Below are positions 11,262 through 22,831 of a DNA stretch of 64,000 bases, one piece after another. Source of the stretch: Gambelia wislizenii (Eukaryota > Chordata > Lepidosauria > Squamata > Crotaphytidae); contig JAUMIR010000002.1 in NCBI GenBank assembly GCA_030847615.1, forward strand, positions 194,415,809 to 194,479,808, given 5' to 3'. The translations under genes were made by a program, and so were the position numbers. Position 1 is the first letter of the stretch; each line of letters opens with the position of its first letter. The notes below the pieces were generated by a model, which saw only the letters and a program-made list of their open reading frames with translations, was not told where the DNA came from and ran no database searches.

Positions 11262-11360
11262 TTCTAGATGATGATGGACTACAATCTTATCAGCATAGCC
11301 AATAGTCAGGGATGATGGGAGTTGGAGTCCAGCAACTGGAGGGCTACTGTCCCCTATCCT
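11262..11360. repeat. Palindromic hAT-like MITE
   Basis: GTAGCCTTCTAGATGATGATGGACTACAA on the left is mirrored by GGAGTTGGAGTCCAGCAACTGGAGGGCTAC on the right, around ATGGGAGTT and the CAGCATAGCCAATAGTCAGGG core. This is a very common vertebrate/reptile palindromic MITE pattern (ACTACAACTCCCATCATCCC type). Confidence 0.55.
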
Positions 11361-11929
11361 TTTCCCCTTCAAAAAGCAAAACTTTGAATTATTGCTATTT
11401 TTAATCATCAGTGAAACCACACTGCCGCCCCACTTTGATCGGCTAGATCCTTCGTGCCTCTTTTAACAGCTTATCACAGAAGATGTTGCCACAGATGTCT
11501 CCTGTCTGCTGCTTCCCTAATTCCCTTGACCACTGTCTCACCAGCCGGTGGGAGCCATGGTGGAGAGGAAGGAAAGAAAACAACCCCTGCTTGGTCCAGC
11601 TAGTAGGCAGTGCCTGTGGGTGATAGTAGAAGAGGAGTGAGGTGGGAGTGGGAGAAGCGGTGCTGTTTCCGCCTTTGGGCCAGCTGATCTCTTATAAATA
11701 GGCCAGTGCAGTTGTTTTAATTGTGACTCCAAAAGTGCTAATGGTGTCAAGCGCAGCCATTTTCTCCTGTAAAAGGTAGAAGAATGTAAAGAAAGGACTC
11801 GGTCGAGCAGTAAAGAGTAATGTTACCTCTTGCTGTGTGGAAAGGAAGTTTGGTCTGAAATCTGGATTCCTTTCCTCACTCTCTGACAACTGCTTCAGGC
11901 TTGGTATCTTCAGGACCGCCTTTCCCCCA

Positions 11930-12035
11930 GCCTGGTGCCCTCTGGATGTGTTGGGCTATGGTTCCCACAATCCCACAGCATAGCTGACTACAGGATTGTG
12001 GGTGTTGTAGGCCAAATATGTGGCAGGCATGAGGA
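11930..12035. repeat. Palindromic MITE, degraded
   Basis: GCCCTCTGGATGTGTTGGGCTATG is mirrored by GTTGTAGGCCAAATATGTGGCAGGC around CCCACAATCCCACAGCATAGCTGACTACAGGATTGTGGG. It has the same general type as the element at 11262. Confidence 0.5.
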
Positions 12036-12811
12036 TGAGGAAAGCTTCTCCAATGTATACACAACTTATTTCCCCCTCCACATCTGTGGAAGGGATGTAT
12101 TTTTAAGTGAGTGCTTGGGTTTACCTGCCCCTGCTGTTGACAAGGCATAGAGAAGCCTGCTAAGGAGAAAGAACATATGTGTGTGTGTGAGAGAGAGGGG
12201 GGGGTGAGGTCTTTTGTATATTTTCTTTCCTTCTTTTGGCCTGTGTTTGGCAGCACATACCACAACTGAGGGTGTTAGCTCACTAGACCCTGTTAAAGTG
12301 GCTTGTTGGTTCACAGCCTTTTATTCAGACATGTATGACAGGGCCAGGGAAATGCTTCCCTTATCACTCCTGCCTGACCTGGTTGGTCAGCCCCTTGCCT
12401 TGCAATAGCCCTGTGGGGAAAAAACAAGAAAAATGGCTAACCACTCAGCACCCCACCCCTGTTCCTTATCATTGAAGGAATGCCACTTCTCATACACATG
12501 GAGTCTTGAATAAATAGTAAGATGCAGGGTTTGGTATAGTTAAGGATTGAAGAGATAATCATTGTGCTTCAGAAAGAATGAGCTGGAGAGTTTTACATAT
12601 GGTCCCTTTCCCTCTCCCAGTGGGAAGTCTGTAACAATATATTCTTTGCAGCGGGCTCCCTACCACCGCTCAGCCACTTGTTTTCCCAGTGGCAAAGTGG
12701 TGACATGATGCTACCCATTACCTGAGCATAGGAAAGCCAGATCTTGCAACTCAGAGAAGCAGAGCCTATCCTAGGCCATGGGCCAGTACAAAGACTTTCT
12801 TTCACACACAG

Positions 12812-12925
12812 GCCTAAATCCTATTGTTACTCCCCATTAAAATTAGACTCGTTAAATCAATGGGATTTACCTATGTGTTGACTCAACAATAGATTGAATG
12901 GGTCTGTTCTAGATGTGTCTAACAG
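12812..12925. repeat. Degraded palindromic interspersed repeat
   Basis: AAATCCTATTGTTACTCCCC through CAATGGGATTTACCTATGTG to GTGTCTAACAGGAT. It belongs to the same family as 4905-5035 and 34146-34265. Confidence 0.5.
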
Positions 12926-13082
12926 GATGCCAGCCACTGACTCCAGAGAGTATATACTGTATAAACCTTTTTTAAAAAGGTCAGTGTAGCCAGCTGGGCT
13001 TCAGAGCTCACTGGGTTTACTCTCTGACTCTGGGCTGCTTTACTTTGCCAAGTGTCAGACATTGGTCCTTGATTCTTAATAG

Positions 13083-13251
13083 GGACAGAGTTCCTGAGAT
13101 GGCCGACTATAGCTACATCAGCGTCCCACGGCACTGTGGAGGCAGCCACACCCTCACCTACCCCTACAGGCGTTATGGCAGATTGCAGCAGTTTGCCCAG
13201 TGTATGCCACCCATCCATACAGATGAAGGCACCATGCTGGCAATGATGAAG
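13083..13251 (+). CDS. QRICH2: QRICH2 coding exon 3 of 6 seen
   Basis: Acceptor TTCTTAATAG is followed by a G that completes Arg, then DRVPEMADYSYISVPRHCG and SHTLTYPYRRYG, ending MMK at donor AAG|GTAAGG. I recall VPDMADYTYSTVPR and CGGSHTLTYPYRR in human QRICH2, so this is the strongest recognition point. It has 56 full codons and ends in phase 0. The segment is rich in Tyr, Pro and Arg and has no membrane span. Residues after PYRR (LQQFAQCMPPIHTDEG) look less conserved. Confidence 0.88.
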
Positions 13252-13644
13252 GTAAGGGGATGGTGGGTGGGGAGGGCCCCAAAGAAGTGAGCAGGAGGTA
13301 AGGAAAGTCAGTGCATGTCTTTAGCTGGCCTTGGAGCATTAAAGTAATACACAGGCCTGCAGTTCTTGTGCATGACCAGCCTCTCTGTTTGGCACTCCAG
13401 TTCCAAGAGGTTCCCCCACACACATGTAAACTTATTCCTTATAAAATATATGTTAGAAAAATCTATCTAAGCTTTCTGTTAAAAAAACACTTCAATACAG
13501 TTTATGTACTAAAAGTAGCCACTTAAAAAAAAATTGCAAAATTTGTTTCTAGGACAGTTTCCAGGACGACAAAAAACTAGAGCAGGTAACACGCCAGTGT
13601 TGCCCACTGAGCATTCACAGAGGCCCTGAGACTTAGACATGGAG

Positions 13645-13850
13645 TGCTTCTACACTACACAGTTCTAGCAGTTTGATACTAATATAACTATCATGCCCCT
13701 ATTTTACAGAACCCTAGGATTTATGGTTTGGTGACTCTACTCAGCTTCCTAGAACCACAGCACTGGAACTTGCTAGTGGATAATTTTCCACACCATATGC
13801 CAATCACAGGATTCTGTAGGCTGGACTCTTGATAGATAAAGCAGTTTACC
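13645..13850. repeat. Palindromic hAT-like MITE
   Basis: The left arm has TACACTACACAGTTCTAGCA, CAGTTTGATAC and AACTATCATG; the right arm has ACAGGATTCTGTAGG and AAAGCAGTTTACCAAAT. The core contains ACCCTAGGATTTATGGTTTGG. It resembles a family common in lizard genomes (AATGCAGTTTGACACCACTTTAACTGCCATGG type). Degraded. Confidence 0.5.
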
Positions 13851-14396
13851 AAATATCTGTAATTGCAAGGTGGCTAAAGGCCATTATGTTTGGTGCCAAG
13901 TGAGCCTCTCTGAGGAGAACAGTTACGAACAGTTACTCGTTTTCTTTGTAAGTTTGCATTAATTCACATGGATGCCCTGCTAACATCTGCTACTTTCTTT
14001 TTGGAGAAACTGAAGTGGGCCTACTTTAGGATCCCATTTCAACATTCAACTGTGCTGGCATCATAAAACATAAAACAAGCCCAGATCTCTAGGCTCCAAC
14101 CTGGCAACCCTGCTGTCAAAGGAGGTTGGATGGGATGCTGGAAAAGTTACTGCATTGGCCTATAATTTCTAGAAGCCCCCAGCCAACAATGGCTATGCTG
14201 GCTAGGGGGTTCTGGGAGTTGTGGTCAAAGAATGAATGTTTTCAAGCTATGGGTGGGATAAACCTTTGGGGCGGGGGCGGAGTTTCAAGTTCAATTCTTA
14301 AATGATGAGTCTGATGGGATAAACCTCTAAGACTGGTTTGCAATTGATTTTTCATGGCTGCCTCCGAGGTTGAAATCTGACTCCATTTATCCCCAG

Positions 14397-14484
14397 CATG
14401 AAGAGGTAGATATACTGGGTCTTGATGGTCATATCTACAAAGGACGGATGGATACGCATCTCCCGTCAATAACTGGAAAGGATG
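14397..14484 (+). CDS. QRICH2: QRICH2 coding exon 4 of 6 seen
   Basis: Acceptor TTATCCCCAG is followed by HEEVDILGLDGHIYKGRMDT and HLPSITGKD; donor GATG|GTAAAT. The exon starts in phase 0 and ends with one base of a Gly codon. The ILGLDGHIYKGRMD core is what I recall from human QRICH2 (HDEVDILGLDGHIYKGRMDT). The role of this motif is not known to me. It has 29 codons, intact. Confidence 0.87.
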
Positions 14485-15014
14485 GTAAATTTTGCATTCC
14501 ACTTGTAGATGGTAATTTGTTAGCCTCTTCTCTTTTTCACAGTAAGTTCAGTACTTAAGCATTATAATGTGTAGACAGCAGAATGTGCTTTACTATGAAG
14601 TCCTTTAAAGCATTTTTCTCAGGCAGTGGAATACCTGAGCTCATGCCATTTTCTGCTTCCCAATCTCTTTGGCTGGAGGTTATTTCAAAGAAGAAAATGG
14701 TGATGGTGGTGGGGAGAGCCATTCTACTCCATTGACTAAAGGCATGTGTAATACAGAAACCAACCGCCCTTGTTGGCTGCTGTACTGTCAGGGCTATAGG
14801 ACCATTGATCCATACGCCAGAGTGTGCATGAGATGTATAGAAATTATCAAATGGCTTACTAAATAATCAGATCTGTATGAACCAATGCACATAAACAGGG
14901 ACCTTGCTTTTAAAAGGCCATTTTTTGAACTACTGATGGGGGTGGCTACTCAATTGTTTGTGACAAAAGCCCTGATACTTCCCTTCTCCTCCCTTTGTAC
15001 TTCTTGCTCCCCAG

Positions 15015-15140
15015 GTATATCAAGGTCGAGGAACAAACTCATTCGGTCCTCCTCACAAAGGCATCAACCCACACTTGCTGATATTGCTAGTCTCCCAGCC
15101 CGTCCTCATACCGCTAAAGTGTCTTTGCGCAGCTTGTCAG
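15015..15140 (+). CDS. QRICH2: QRICH2 coding exon 5 of 6 seen
   Basis: Acceptor GCTCCCCAG lies before GTATATCAAGG. Although the exon itself starts with GT, phase requires GT to complete Gly, giving ISRSRNKLIRSSSQRHQPT, then LADIASLPARPHTAKVSLRS. Donor TCAG|GTATAT. It is Ser/Arg-rich and probably disordered. The human counterpart has SRPQSA near here, comparable to ARPHTA. It ends with one base, completed to Ala by the last exon. Confidence 0.8.
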
Positions 15141-16211
15141 GTATATTCAAGACTCCAGATTGGTTAGGAGAAATTATTATTTTTTATTTTATTAGAAGCT
15201 GAGATTTCATGTCCAAACACTCCTCCTTGCAGCAGGAGCAAGCATATTATGATTTATAATTTCTTTCTCTGACTTGGGGTGGGGTGGGGAGGAGACAGGC
15301 CAGTGGCTGTGCCTGCATTCAGATGACAGGTGAACAAGCCACACAGTTTTATTCTTTCAGCAGTGGATACAACTGGGCAGTGTGCCCCAGGCACACTGGT
15401 GTTCACGCTTGATCAGCCAGGGTCCCACTTGTTTCCTGGCTTGCCCTGATAGGCAGACCAGACTCCTGGGGCATTCTGACAACATTTCATTACTCTCCCT
15501 CCTGTGTAATTAAGGTACTGTGAAGTAGTAACTGTATTGAAATACGTTTTTTTCATGGTCTGTAGTTGATGCTTGAGACTGTTTTGCAAACAGCCCTTTA
15601 GTAGATGTTGTTTTTAGTTTTGTTGTTGCTGTTTTTTACAACGGCTCCCAGTGAGATGACTGTCCCTGGTTGACTGCTTTTAGGTCTGTTTGCAGTTTCA
15701 GTGCCTGCCAATCTATTTGGATCCATCTGTCCATTATAGAGAACTCCCTTCTGGTAGCACTGAGGTGCTAAACGATCACATCTGAGTTGTAATTGCAAAC
15801 ACAGTCAGTTAGAACAATTGGACTACCTGCCAGACTGATTGAAGAGCCCTGCAGGAAATCACAGAGCCATTTAGCGTAGCCTGAAAGCACTGTTTGCTTA
15901 CCCTGGTCTGCCAGTGAATCTTGGCTGCCCTGGGTACATGCATACACACACACACACACAAACATATACACATACATATATTTGTGGGGGTGGGGTGATT
16001 GGAAGTAGGGACAATGAAGATGAAAGGCAAATGAGAGATCAATTGGGCAGCTGTACAAACTTAAAACACCCTAATAAAATACACTTTCCACACAAAGCCA
16101 GCATGGACCCAAACAGGCTTCCCCAATCTGTTTGCATATGGATGGCAAGAGGGGCTGTGTGCTACTTTACACTTTAACAAATTAGAGGGGAACAGTATTC
16201 ATGACACTTTT

Positions 16212-16340
16212 TAATTTTTTTTATTTAGTTATTTATACCCCACTCTTCAGCCACAAGGCTATCACAGCAGCTTACAAATTGTTTTAAGTAATAGCTGTTT
16301 ACACATCTACACTGCATTAAACAGTTTCCAATGTGTGTTC
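16212..16340 (+). repeat. Interspersed repeat, copy 2 of 2
   Basis: Same orientation and order of blocks as 5200-5327, with scattered substitutions and a short run of differences after CAAGGCTATC. Confidence 0.6.
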
Positions 16341-16718
16341 CTCTGTAACATGGGAAAAGTGAATCCACCTTTCTCCCTGAAGTTATGAACATGGTATGTA
16401 GACATTGGACTAGTCTGTTAACCCCAGGAAACAGTGAGCACTGCACTCAAACCTTTAAAACATAAGGCATGTTTCCCATTTAGATATTAACAGCATAAAC
16501 AAGTGTGCTGGATGTGCTACTTGTGAGAAATGGCTCTGAGAGCATCAGGGCTTCTAATAGTTTATATATGTGTGCGGGGAAAAAAAGAGACAGGAAAGGT
16601 ACAGAGAAGCCCAGTCCTGTGACCTTGAAGGTGACCGGACTAACTCTTTATAGGCATTTTGGTTCATGTTAGGAAAGCAAAATATAGCTAGCCTGTAGGA
16701 AGTTCGGGAGTTCCTTAA

Positions 16719-17030
16719 GACAGAGGCTTACTGCACGTCGAAGTAAAGCAGCAGGGCAACTGGGAAGGTTCCGCTTTCCATACTGCCTTACTGTATGACA
16801 TCGTCGTTCTTCCAGTGTTCTGCTGTTCCAGTCCCATGGGAGAACAAAGTAAAACCACTTCATTTTGCTAATGCATTTTTCTGGTTAGCAAAAGATGCGT
16901 TTTTACCTTGGTCTCCCATAGGACTGGAATGAAAGAACAATGACATCATGTAGTAAGGCAGCAGAGAAGACAGAACCTTCCAGCTGCCCTGCCACTTTAC
17001 TCTGGTGTGCGGTCAGCCTCACAGACTTGG
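16719..17030. repeat. Long imperfect hairpin (foldback) in QRICH2 intron
   Basis: AGTAAAGCAGCAGGGCAACTGGGAAGGTTC (from about 16741) is mirrored by GAACCTTCCAGCTGCCCTGCCACTTTACT (to about 17000). The arms continue inward through CTGCCTTACTGTATGACATC / GATGTCATTGTT and TTCCAGTCCCATGGGAGA / TCTCCCATAGGACTGGAA, to TTTTGCTAA / TTAGCAAAA near the loop. The outer part also pairs (GAGGCTTACTGCAC / GTGCGGTCAGCCTC). It is likely a palindromic MITE; no TSD was assigned. Confidence 0.65.
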
Positions 17031-17562
17031 ATGACTGATTCTCATTGACAGATGTCTCAAGGCCTGCACCACTCCGAATACAGTTGAACCCGATGGCTTC
17101 CAGGTTTTGGGGAGAGGGAGGAGAGACTTGCAAGAAAACTGGTGTGCCTGCAGAGACCCTTTACAAGTGGTGCTGGCAAGCATTTCAGGCTCACTGTTTG
17201 TAAAGAGGTGCTTAATAAGACAGCATTAAAAAGCCAGTAGTGCCATAAACCATTTGTAGGCCCTTGTTTTCAGTGTTAGACTTCACCAACAGAAAATACA
17301 TTATGCCTATTGCTAAGGAGGAACAGTGCCCTCTGCTGCTGCCATCTTTACTGTGGTGGTGAATGGAACAGCCTACCTCCACCACACATTCTCCCCCTTT
17401 CTTGCCCAGAGGCCACAACTTACCCACCATGGTTATGTCACAGATGTACCCAGTCAGGTTATAGTCCCTGGCTGAGTTACAGAAGAACTTATGCATGTTG
17501 CTCATTTGACTAGGACTGCACTTCATCAGTGACAAGAGTCTGTTCTATCCAAGTTAAACTTG

Positions 17563-18133
17563 GCAAGCTGCATCAAGAGGAGTATAGTGTGTAGATCGAG
17601 GGAAGTAATAGTGGCACTCTATTCTGCTTTGGTCAGACCTCACCTGGAATACTGTGTCCAGTTCTGAGCACAACAGCTCAAGAAGGATATTGATAAGCTG
17701 GAGTGTGTCCACGGGAGGGCAACCAAAATGGTTAAAATTCTGGAAGCCATGCCCTGTGAGGAGTGGTTTAGGGAGCTGGGTATGTTTAGCCTGGAGGAGA
17801 GAAGATTGAGAGGGGACATGATAGCCATGTTTAAATATTTGAGGGGCTGTCATACTGAGGATGGAGCAAGCTTGTTTTCCAGAGACTATGGCACGTTGCA
17901 GTGGGTTCAAACTGCAGGAAGAGAGGTTCCACCTAAACATTAGGAAGAACTTCTTGACAGTAAGAGCTGTTCAGAAGTGGAATACACTGCCTCGTAGTGT
18001 GGTGGAGTCTCCTTTGGAGGTTTTTAAACAGAGGCTGGATGGCATCTGTCGGGAATGCTTTGATTGTTTATTCCTGCATGGCAAGGGGTTGAACTGGATG
18101 GCCCTTGTCGTCTCTTCCAACTCTATGATTCTA
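17563..18133 (+). mobile_element. CR1 LINE 3' fragment
   Basis: The frames include [29 protein letters not shown] and LGMFSLEERRLRGDMIAMFK, the C-terminal part of CR1 reverse transcriptase. The 3' UTR follows: GAGGTTCCACCTAAACATTA, GGATGGCATCTGTCGGGAATG, CTCTTCCAACTCTATGATTCTA. It is 5'-truncated, as most CR1 copies are, with a stop after VQF. Confidence 0.85.
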
Positions 18134-18507
18134 AATATGCACAGTGCTCTCTTCTACTGTACTTACACTATAGCCATCCATATACAATTGGGGGAACAAC
18201 CAGGTTTCTGAGTAAGAAGGGTAGTGGCTTTCAAGCTGACCTGCATCTCAGCCATTTTTTAAATCTACATTTATCTACCTACTTTTCTGCCAACAAATGA
18301 CATGCAAGGCAGTCAGCAGTGGTAAAAATTAAATTAAAAACAAATACAATTTAAAGCACTAAAAACAGATTAAAACCAAAAGAAAATAACAGTCCACCAG
18401 TCAAAGCCTGCTGAACAGCCCAGATTAGATGCCAGAGACCTGTTTGATTAATTTTTTTTAAGTCTTTGCCTGCTGGCAGGGGTTGGAATCCTGCTGGTGT
18501 CTAACGC

Positions 18508-18871
18508 CAGGGGCTCTTAACCTTTTCTTTACCAGGGACCCCCTTTAAATATCTTTTGTTGCCTTGGATCCCCAAGACTTAACTCAAGATTTAAAACTCT
18601 AACAACAACAATAATAATTCATCATCATCATACAGTTACACCATTCATTTCCTCAGAGGTACTGAATGGGGAGGGAAGACTTTTCTTCTGCTTCTGCCTG
18701 CAAGTTTGTGACTAGAGCAGATTGAACAGCAATGTGCAGGTCAAGCCAGCCAGCCAGCCTCTGCCTTGGATCCTATCATGTGGGCTGAGCAGCCTTCAAG
18801 CCTTCACAGACCCCCCTATGAGGCCACTGCAGTCCCCTGGGGGTCCACAGACTACGGGTTAAGAACCACTG
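18508..18871 (+). mobile_element. hAT-like non-autonomous element
   Basis: It starts CAGGGGCTCTTAACC and ends GGTTAAGAACCACTG. The flanking 8-mers TCTAACGC (18500-18507) and TCTTATGC (18872-18879) match at 6 of 8 positions, the hAT target size. A related copy in opposite orientation is at 46992-47378 (shared TTTTCTTTACCAGGGA / TCCCTGGTAAAGAAAA). No transposase. Confidence 0.75.
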
Positions 18872-19184
18872 TCTTATGCCATTTGTGTATTCAGTTCAAG
18901 GTGACAGAAGTGGAGTTGTATATGCAGATGCATGTACCACTGGGCATTGGGTTGCACCTCCAGTTCTGTAACTTCATCATTCAACACCAAGGTCACATAG
19001 CACAATCCATGCATAACTCTGCATGCCTAGATTTTACATACGCAGCCCCCATGTAGGATCTTATCCAGCAGGTACAACTGGAAGGGTGGCAGCAGAACAT
19101 CCCCTGGACAAGGAATTTCAGGGCCTAGGAGTCACTACCAACTAAGCCCTCTCTTGCATCCCCATCAAGCATGCCTGTTTTATT

Positions 19185-19300
19185 TGTAGGAGCACAGGCA
19201 GCTGCCTGATACTGAATCAGATGGTTGGTTCGTTAGCCTAACTACATTGTTGGGGAGAGGTTCTCCATGGTTTCGGACAGAGGATTTTGCTATGCCTACC
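19185..19300 (+). repeat. LINE/SINE-derived fragment
   Basis: GCAGCTGCCTGATACTGAATCAGATGGTTGG and GAGAGGTTCTCCATGGTTTCGGACAG resemble a common reptile repeat (CTGCCTTATACTGAGTCAGACCATTGG type). The family name is uncertain. Confidence 0.4.
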
Positions 19301-19477
19301 AGGGGATAGCAAGAGGACTGGAGCCTCTGTTCAACCTCTAAGGCCAAATTGGAGCATTTTCATGCATGGGGAAGGAATGAGAGAGAGGTTTGTCTCAACG
19401 TAGATAAACTATTGGTTAAACCTCTTTTTGTATTCATAGCAGCTGGAGCCCAACCTGGCTGTTCTTGTGTTTTGCAG

Positions 19478-19608
19478 CTAAGTCATTAGGGGACAAGTCT
19501 GTAGCTCACATCAGGATCAGTGAAGAACCTGGAGTGCAGGACAGAGAAACTCTCGAACTACGGATGGAGATTCCTTCAAGACAACGCTCTGATGAACAGT
19601 CCACATAG
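19478..19608 (+). CDS. QRICH2: QRICH2 terminal coding exon with stop
   Basis: Acceptor TGTTTTGCAG. CT completes an Ala codon begun in the previous exon, then KSLGDKSVAHIRISEEPG and QDRETLELRMEIPSRQRS lead to EQST and TAG at 19606-19608. The tail is hydrophilic and, to my memory, not conserved in length with the mammalian C-terminus, so this end is assigned by splice phase and reading frame rather than homology. The six exons together encode about 270 residues. The poly(A) signal lies 65 bp after the stop. Confidence 0.75.
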
Positions 19609-19700
19609 GCAGCGTGACAGACAGCAGTTTGTGCCTCAGTGAGAACATGGTTCTTACCGATGAAAGCTAGGCAATAAAGACATTAAAGAGCAAAACTGGA
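19609..19700 (+). terminator. QRICH2: QRICH2 3' UTR and poly(A) signal
   Basis: AATAAA lies at 19673-19678, giving a 3' UTR of roughly 90 bp. No earlier AATAAA lies between the stop and this site. A G-rich run follows at 19798-19856. Confidence 0.7.
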
Positions 19701-20254
19701 AGAAGACTGTACCGACATACTGCTGGCCAGAGGAAGACAGCCATCTTGAGCTGTGCCCACAGCAAGGGCTGTCTCTGGCTCTTCTATACAGTGATGTTGG
19801 GGGGGGGGGAAGATGGGTGGGGAAGGTAGGGACAAAAGGTGGGAGTGGGGTGGGGGTAATACTTCCTTCTGCAGAGACAACTTTGTCTGTAGGTCATTTA
19901 TTTTAATTGTCCAAGAAACAGTTATTCTTCAATACAAAGTTATATGTTTAAACTAGTTAGAGAGAACTGATTTTGAGTGCTGACATCCTCAACCTTTCCC
20001 CACTGTGGCATCCCAGAACCAGATGTACATCAATTACATAAAGAGCAGCATTCTCACCTAAAAAAGCAAATCAATTTTTTGAGCCAGCAAAGTGTCTCCC
20101 TCATTGCTATTGTAGGAAAAATGATGTGGGGAGAACACGGACCTCTTGTGAGACAACATCTCCTTGCAGGGATTGGACAAGAAGATAGTGGGACATGCAG
20201 GTTTTAGCTGCCACAACTTTGTCTTAGAAATTAAGGAAGAGCTTCGGAAAGTTG

Positions 20255-20325
20255 CTTTTGGGACTACAACACCCGAGAACATCCCAGCACCATGCTGGAA
20301 GGAGGATTCTGGGAGCTACAGTGCA
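20255..20325. repeat. Palindromic MITE fragment
   Basis: GGGACTACAACACCCGAGAACATCCCAGCACCATGCTGG is mirrored by GGAGGATTCTGGGAGCTACAGT. It is of the ACTACAACTCCCAGAATCC type found throughout vertebrates. Degraded. Confidence 0.4.
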
Positions 20326-20684
20326 AAAAAGTAACATTTCCAAGCTCTGGATTAGGGGAAGTTGATTTTCAGCTCTGAGTGCAACTCATGGCAAAATCTC
20401 TATACCTAACCTTCATATCTTTTCACCAGAATTAGCAGTTTACAACTTATATCCACCCTTGAACGGTTTACTATTGGATAGTGATTTTTTAAATTTGATT
20501 CATAGCACACCAGCAGGCCTCCTGTGAGCAGCTGTCTACTCAAAGAAAAAACTAGTCTCCATTTGGCATTGCAAGTGCTGAGGCAGATTGCTGCTTACAG
20601 TGTCTGCCCCTCAGTATTCTTCAGAGTGAGTTTGGAGGAATGTGTGTAGTATGACAGGGATGGCATATATAGCTATCTGAACAA

Positions 20685-20768
20685 ATCTTGCCAAGAAAAA
20701 CCGCATGATAGGTCCGCCTTAGGGGGTCACAAGTTGGAAACAAATTGAAGACACACAACAACAACAAT
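20685..20768 (+). mobile_element. Squam1-like SINE, 3' half
   Basis: AATCTTGCCAAGAAAAACCGCATGATAGG, CGCCTTAGGGGGTCACAAGTTGGAAAC and GAAGACACACAACAACAACA match the 3' half of the tRNA-derived SINE. The head is missing. Confidence 0.7.
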
Positions 20769-22831
20769 CTATATAACCTTTAGAAGGATTTTTTTTTTAC
20801 TTGCTGGCTCCAGTCATCTTAGCCACACATGATATGACCATGGGAATGAATTAGCAACCTTGTACAGTCCAAAACTGCACAGAAACCCAGAGAAAATAGT
20901 TGTGGACATGTATTCCCTTGATCTGAAGTATGTATTTGAATTGTCCAGTATGTTGCAGTTGGGCAAGAAAGTAATAACATTTCTGTACAGCCAGAACTTT
21001 TAACTCCCTTGTGAATCTTAAACCATCACTTGAGAATTTCAAAAGTATTCCAAAGCAAACAAGCTTTGGGTGGAAAATACAACAGTTGGTTTCTCAGTAT
21101 GTTTTAGTGCCTAGTTACATCATACAGAATGTAGTCAGACTAGACAAATATCACAGGCTGTCTCATAATGTAACAGAAGGGTTTTATTGCATTTTTCATG
21201 TGGAGGTGCTGTCACACCAGAGCTACAGAATATGAATTGTTCTTGAAGTCGGATTGGACATGTTTTGGAGTTCTGCATTCTGGTGACTCCTGTGAGTGAG
21301 CCTTCTGCCTTCCCCTGGCTGCACGGCTTGGCACCAACAACTGACAATGTCAGGCATTTGCCAGCACTCTGAGACCAAGGGACGGGACAGTGTGCCAACA
21401 CCACTCCCATCTTCATTTTCATGCAGAACACTCAAGGAACTTCCTTAAGTGGCAGTGAGAGAGAAATGTGTTCAACTTTTTTAATTTACAGGCACACAGC
21501 AAGAGAACCTACCTGGCTTCCTCCAGAGTTCTCCAAATGTTTCAGGAAAGCCGGAACAAAACAGGGCTGAGCTCTGTTGCACTGAGGCATGGCATGTTGA
21601 AACTTTCTCTGTCCCTTGCAGGAAAAGAAATGCCGAAGGGGCTTCAGTCTCACTTACCTTTGGAGACAACTCGAGATCAAGAGGCCTGCTAGCACAGTGC
21701 AGCAACAAAATATTTCTTAACACATTATCTAAGTAAGTTATGCGACTGAGTAACACAGAAAATGTAATGTCCATCAGCCTAGGGAGCTTACAGATTTGGG
21801 GTGAATTGGTGGGACATTGTCCCTTGGCACCTAATTATTAAAGGCACCAGAATCTAGCCAAGAAAGAAAGAATAAAAATGGGGAAACCATGAGTAGTTAA
21901 AATAAGCTCATCCTTTTTTTTCTGGGAGAAAAATAACTCAAGCTTACCAATAAACACAATAAAAATATAATTCAGACAGGGACCACCCACAGGGGTAATG
22001 AATTGTAGCCCTCAGCAGACTCCTATTTTGAGCAACTCCAAAGCTGAAGATAAACATTGGCAAGCAAACCAGAGAACGGTGGGCTAGGCAAAAATCCATC
22101 AGACTTGAACCTATTTTAAAGCCTGATCTCCTTTCCAGGTAAGCATAAAACAAACATGGGAGGAGAACAGTATTCAAGCAACTTAGTAACTCTGCTTTGC
22201 TCCATCTTCCTGAAGCCAGCAGGATCTGGCTTTTGACATATTCCTTTGTCAAAGACGCTTCCTGTGGCAGTTTGCTTTCTGCATGGGCACGTCAGAAGCT
22301 GCCTTCCATGCCAAGAAATCTTTAGTTGACGTACCCACCACAGTTTACTATAGAGGGCATGCTTTCATCACATTAATAATTTAGGAGGCCTTTGGCATTT
22401 GGTCACCAACAAGCTTTCATACACCCTGCCACCCTTGATATAGATTAAAGCACTCCTAGAGGATGCCTGGACCTCGCAGAACCATGATGTCCTCCAGCCA
22501 GTTAATATAGGGTGCAACCCTTTATGGCTCAGCATAGCATAGTAGGTCTGTGTGCAGACCTAGGCTAGACTGAGCCATATACCACCCTGGAATTACAGTA
22601 TAGCCTTTGAAGCTGTACAGGGCTATTCAGTGCTTCATGGGGAGCAGGAAGATCACAGAAGTGTCTGGCTACACCCCCATACACAGGCAGGAACTGATGA
22701 CTTCAGTGCTGAGATCTGCTGGCATTCTCTGGAGGTCTTTCCAACCACCAGCACTCCCAACTCACAGTTTAGTGGCTGCTAAACATTTCATGGCTGGGAG
22801 GGAGGTCAGAGAAGCATCTATTTATGTATCC

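Larger units (their letters stand above)
7073..13082 (+). other. QRICH2: QRICH2 intron, about 6 kb
   Basis: It lies between donor GTAGGA and acceptor CTTAATAG. It contains the mariner element (7524-9606), palindromic MITEs (11262-11360, 11930-12035, 12812-12925) and unique sequence. No other exon was recognised. Confidence 0.75.
15141..19477 (+). other. QRICH2: Last QRICH2 intron, about 4.3 kb
   Basis: It holds the repeat at 16212-16340, a long imperfect hairpin (16719-17030), a CR1 3' end (17563-18133), a hAT MITE (18508-18871) and a LINE-like fragment (19185-19300). A CA run lies at about 15944-15960. No coding was recognised. Confidence 0.7.
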
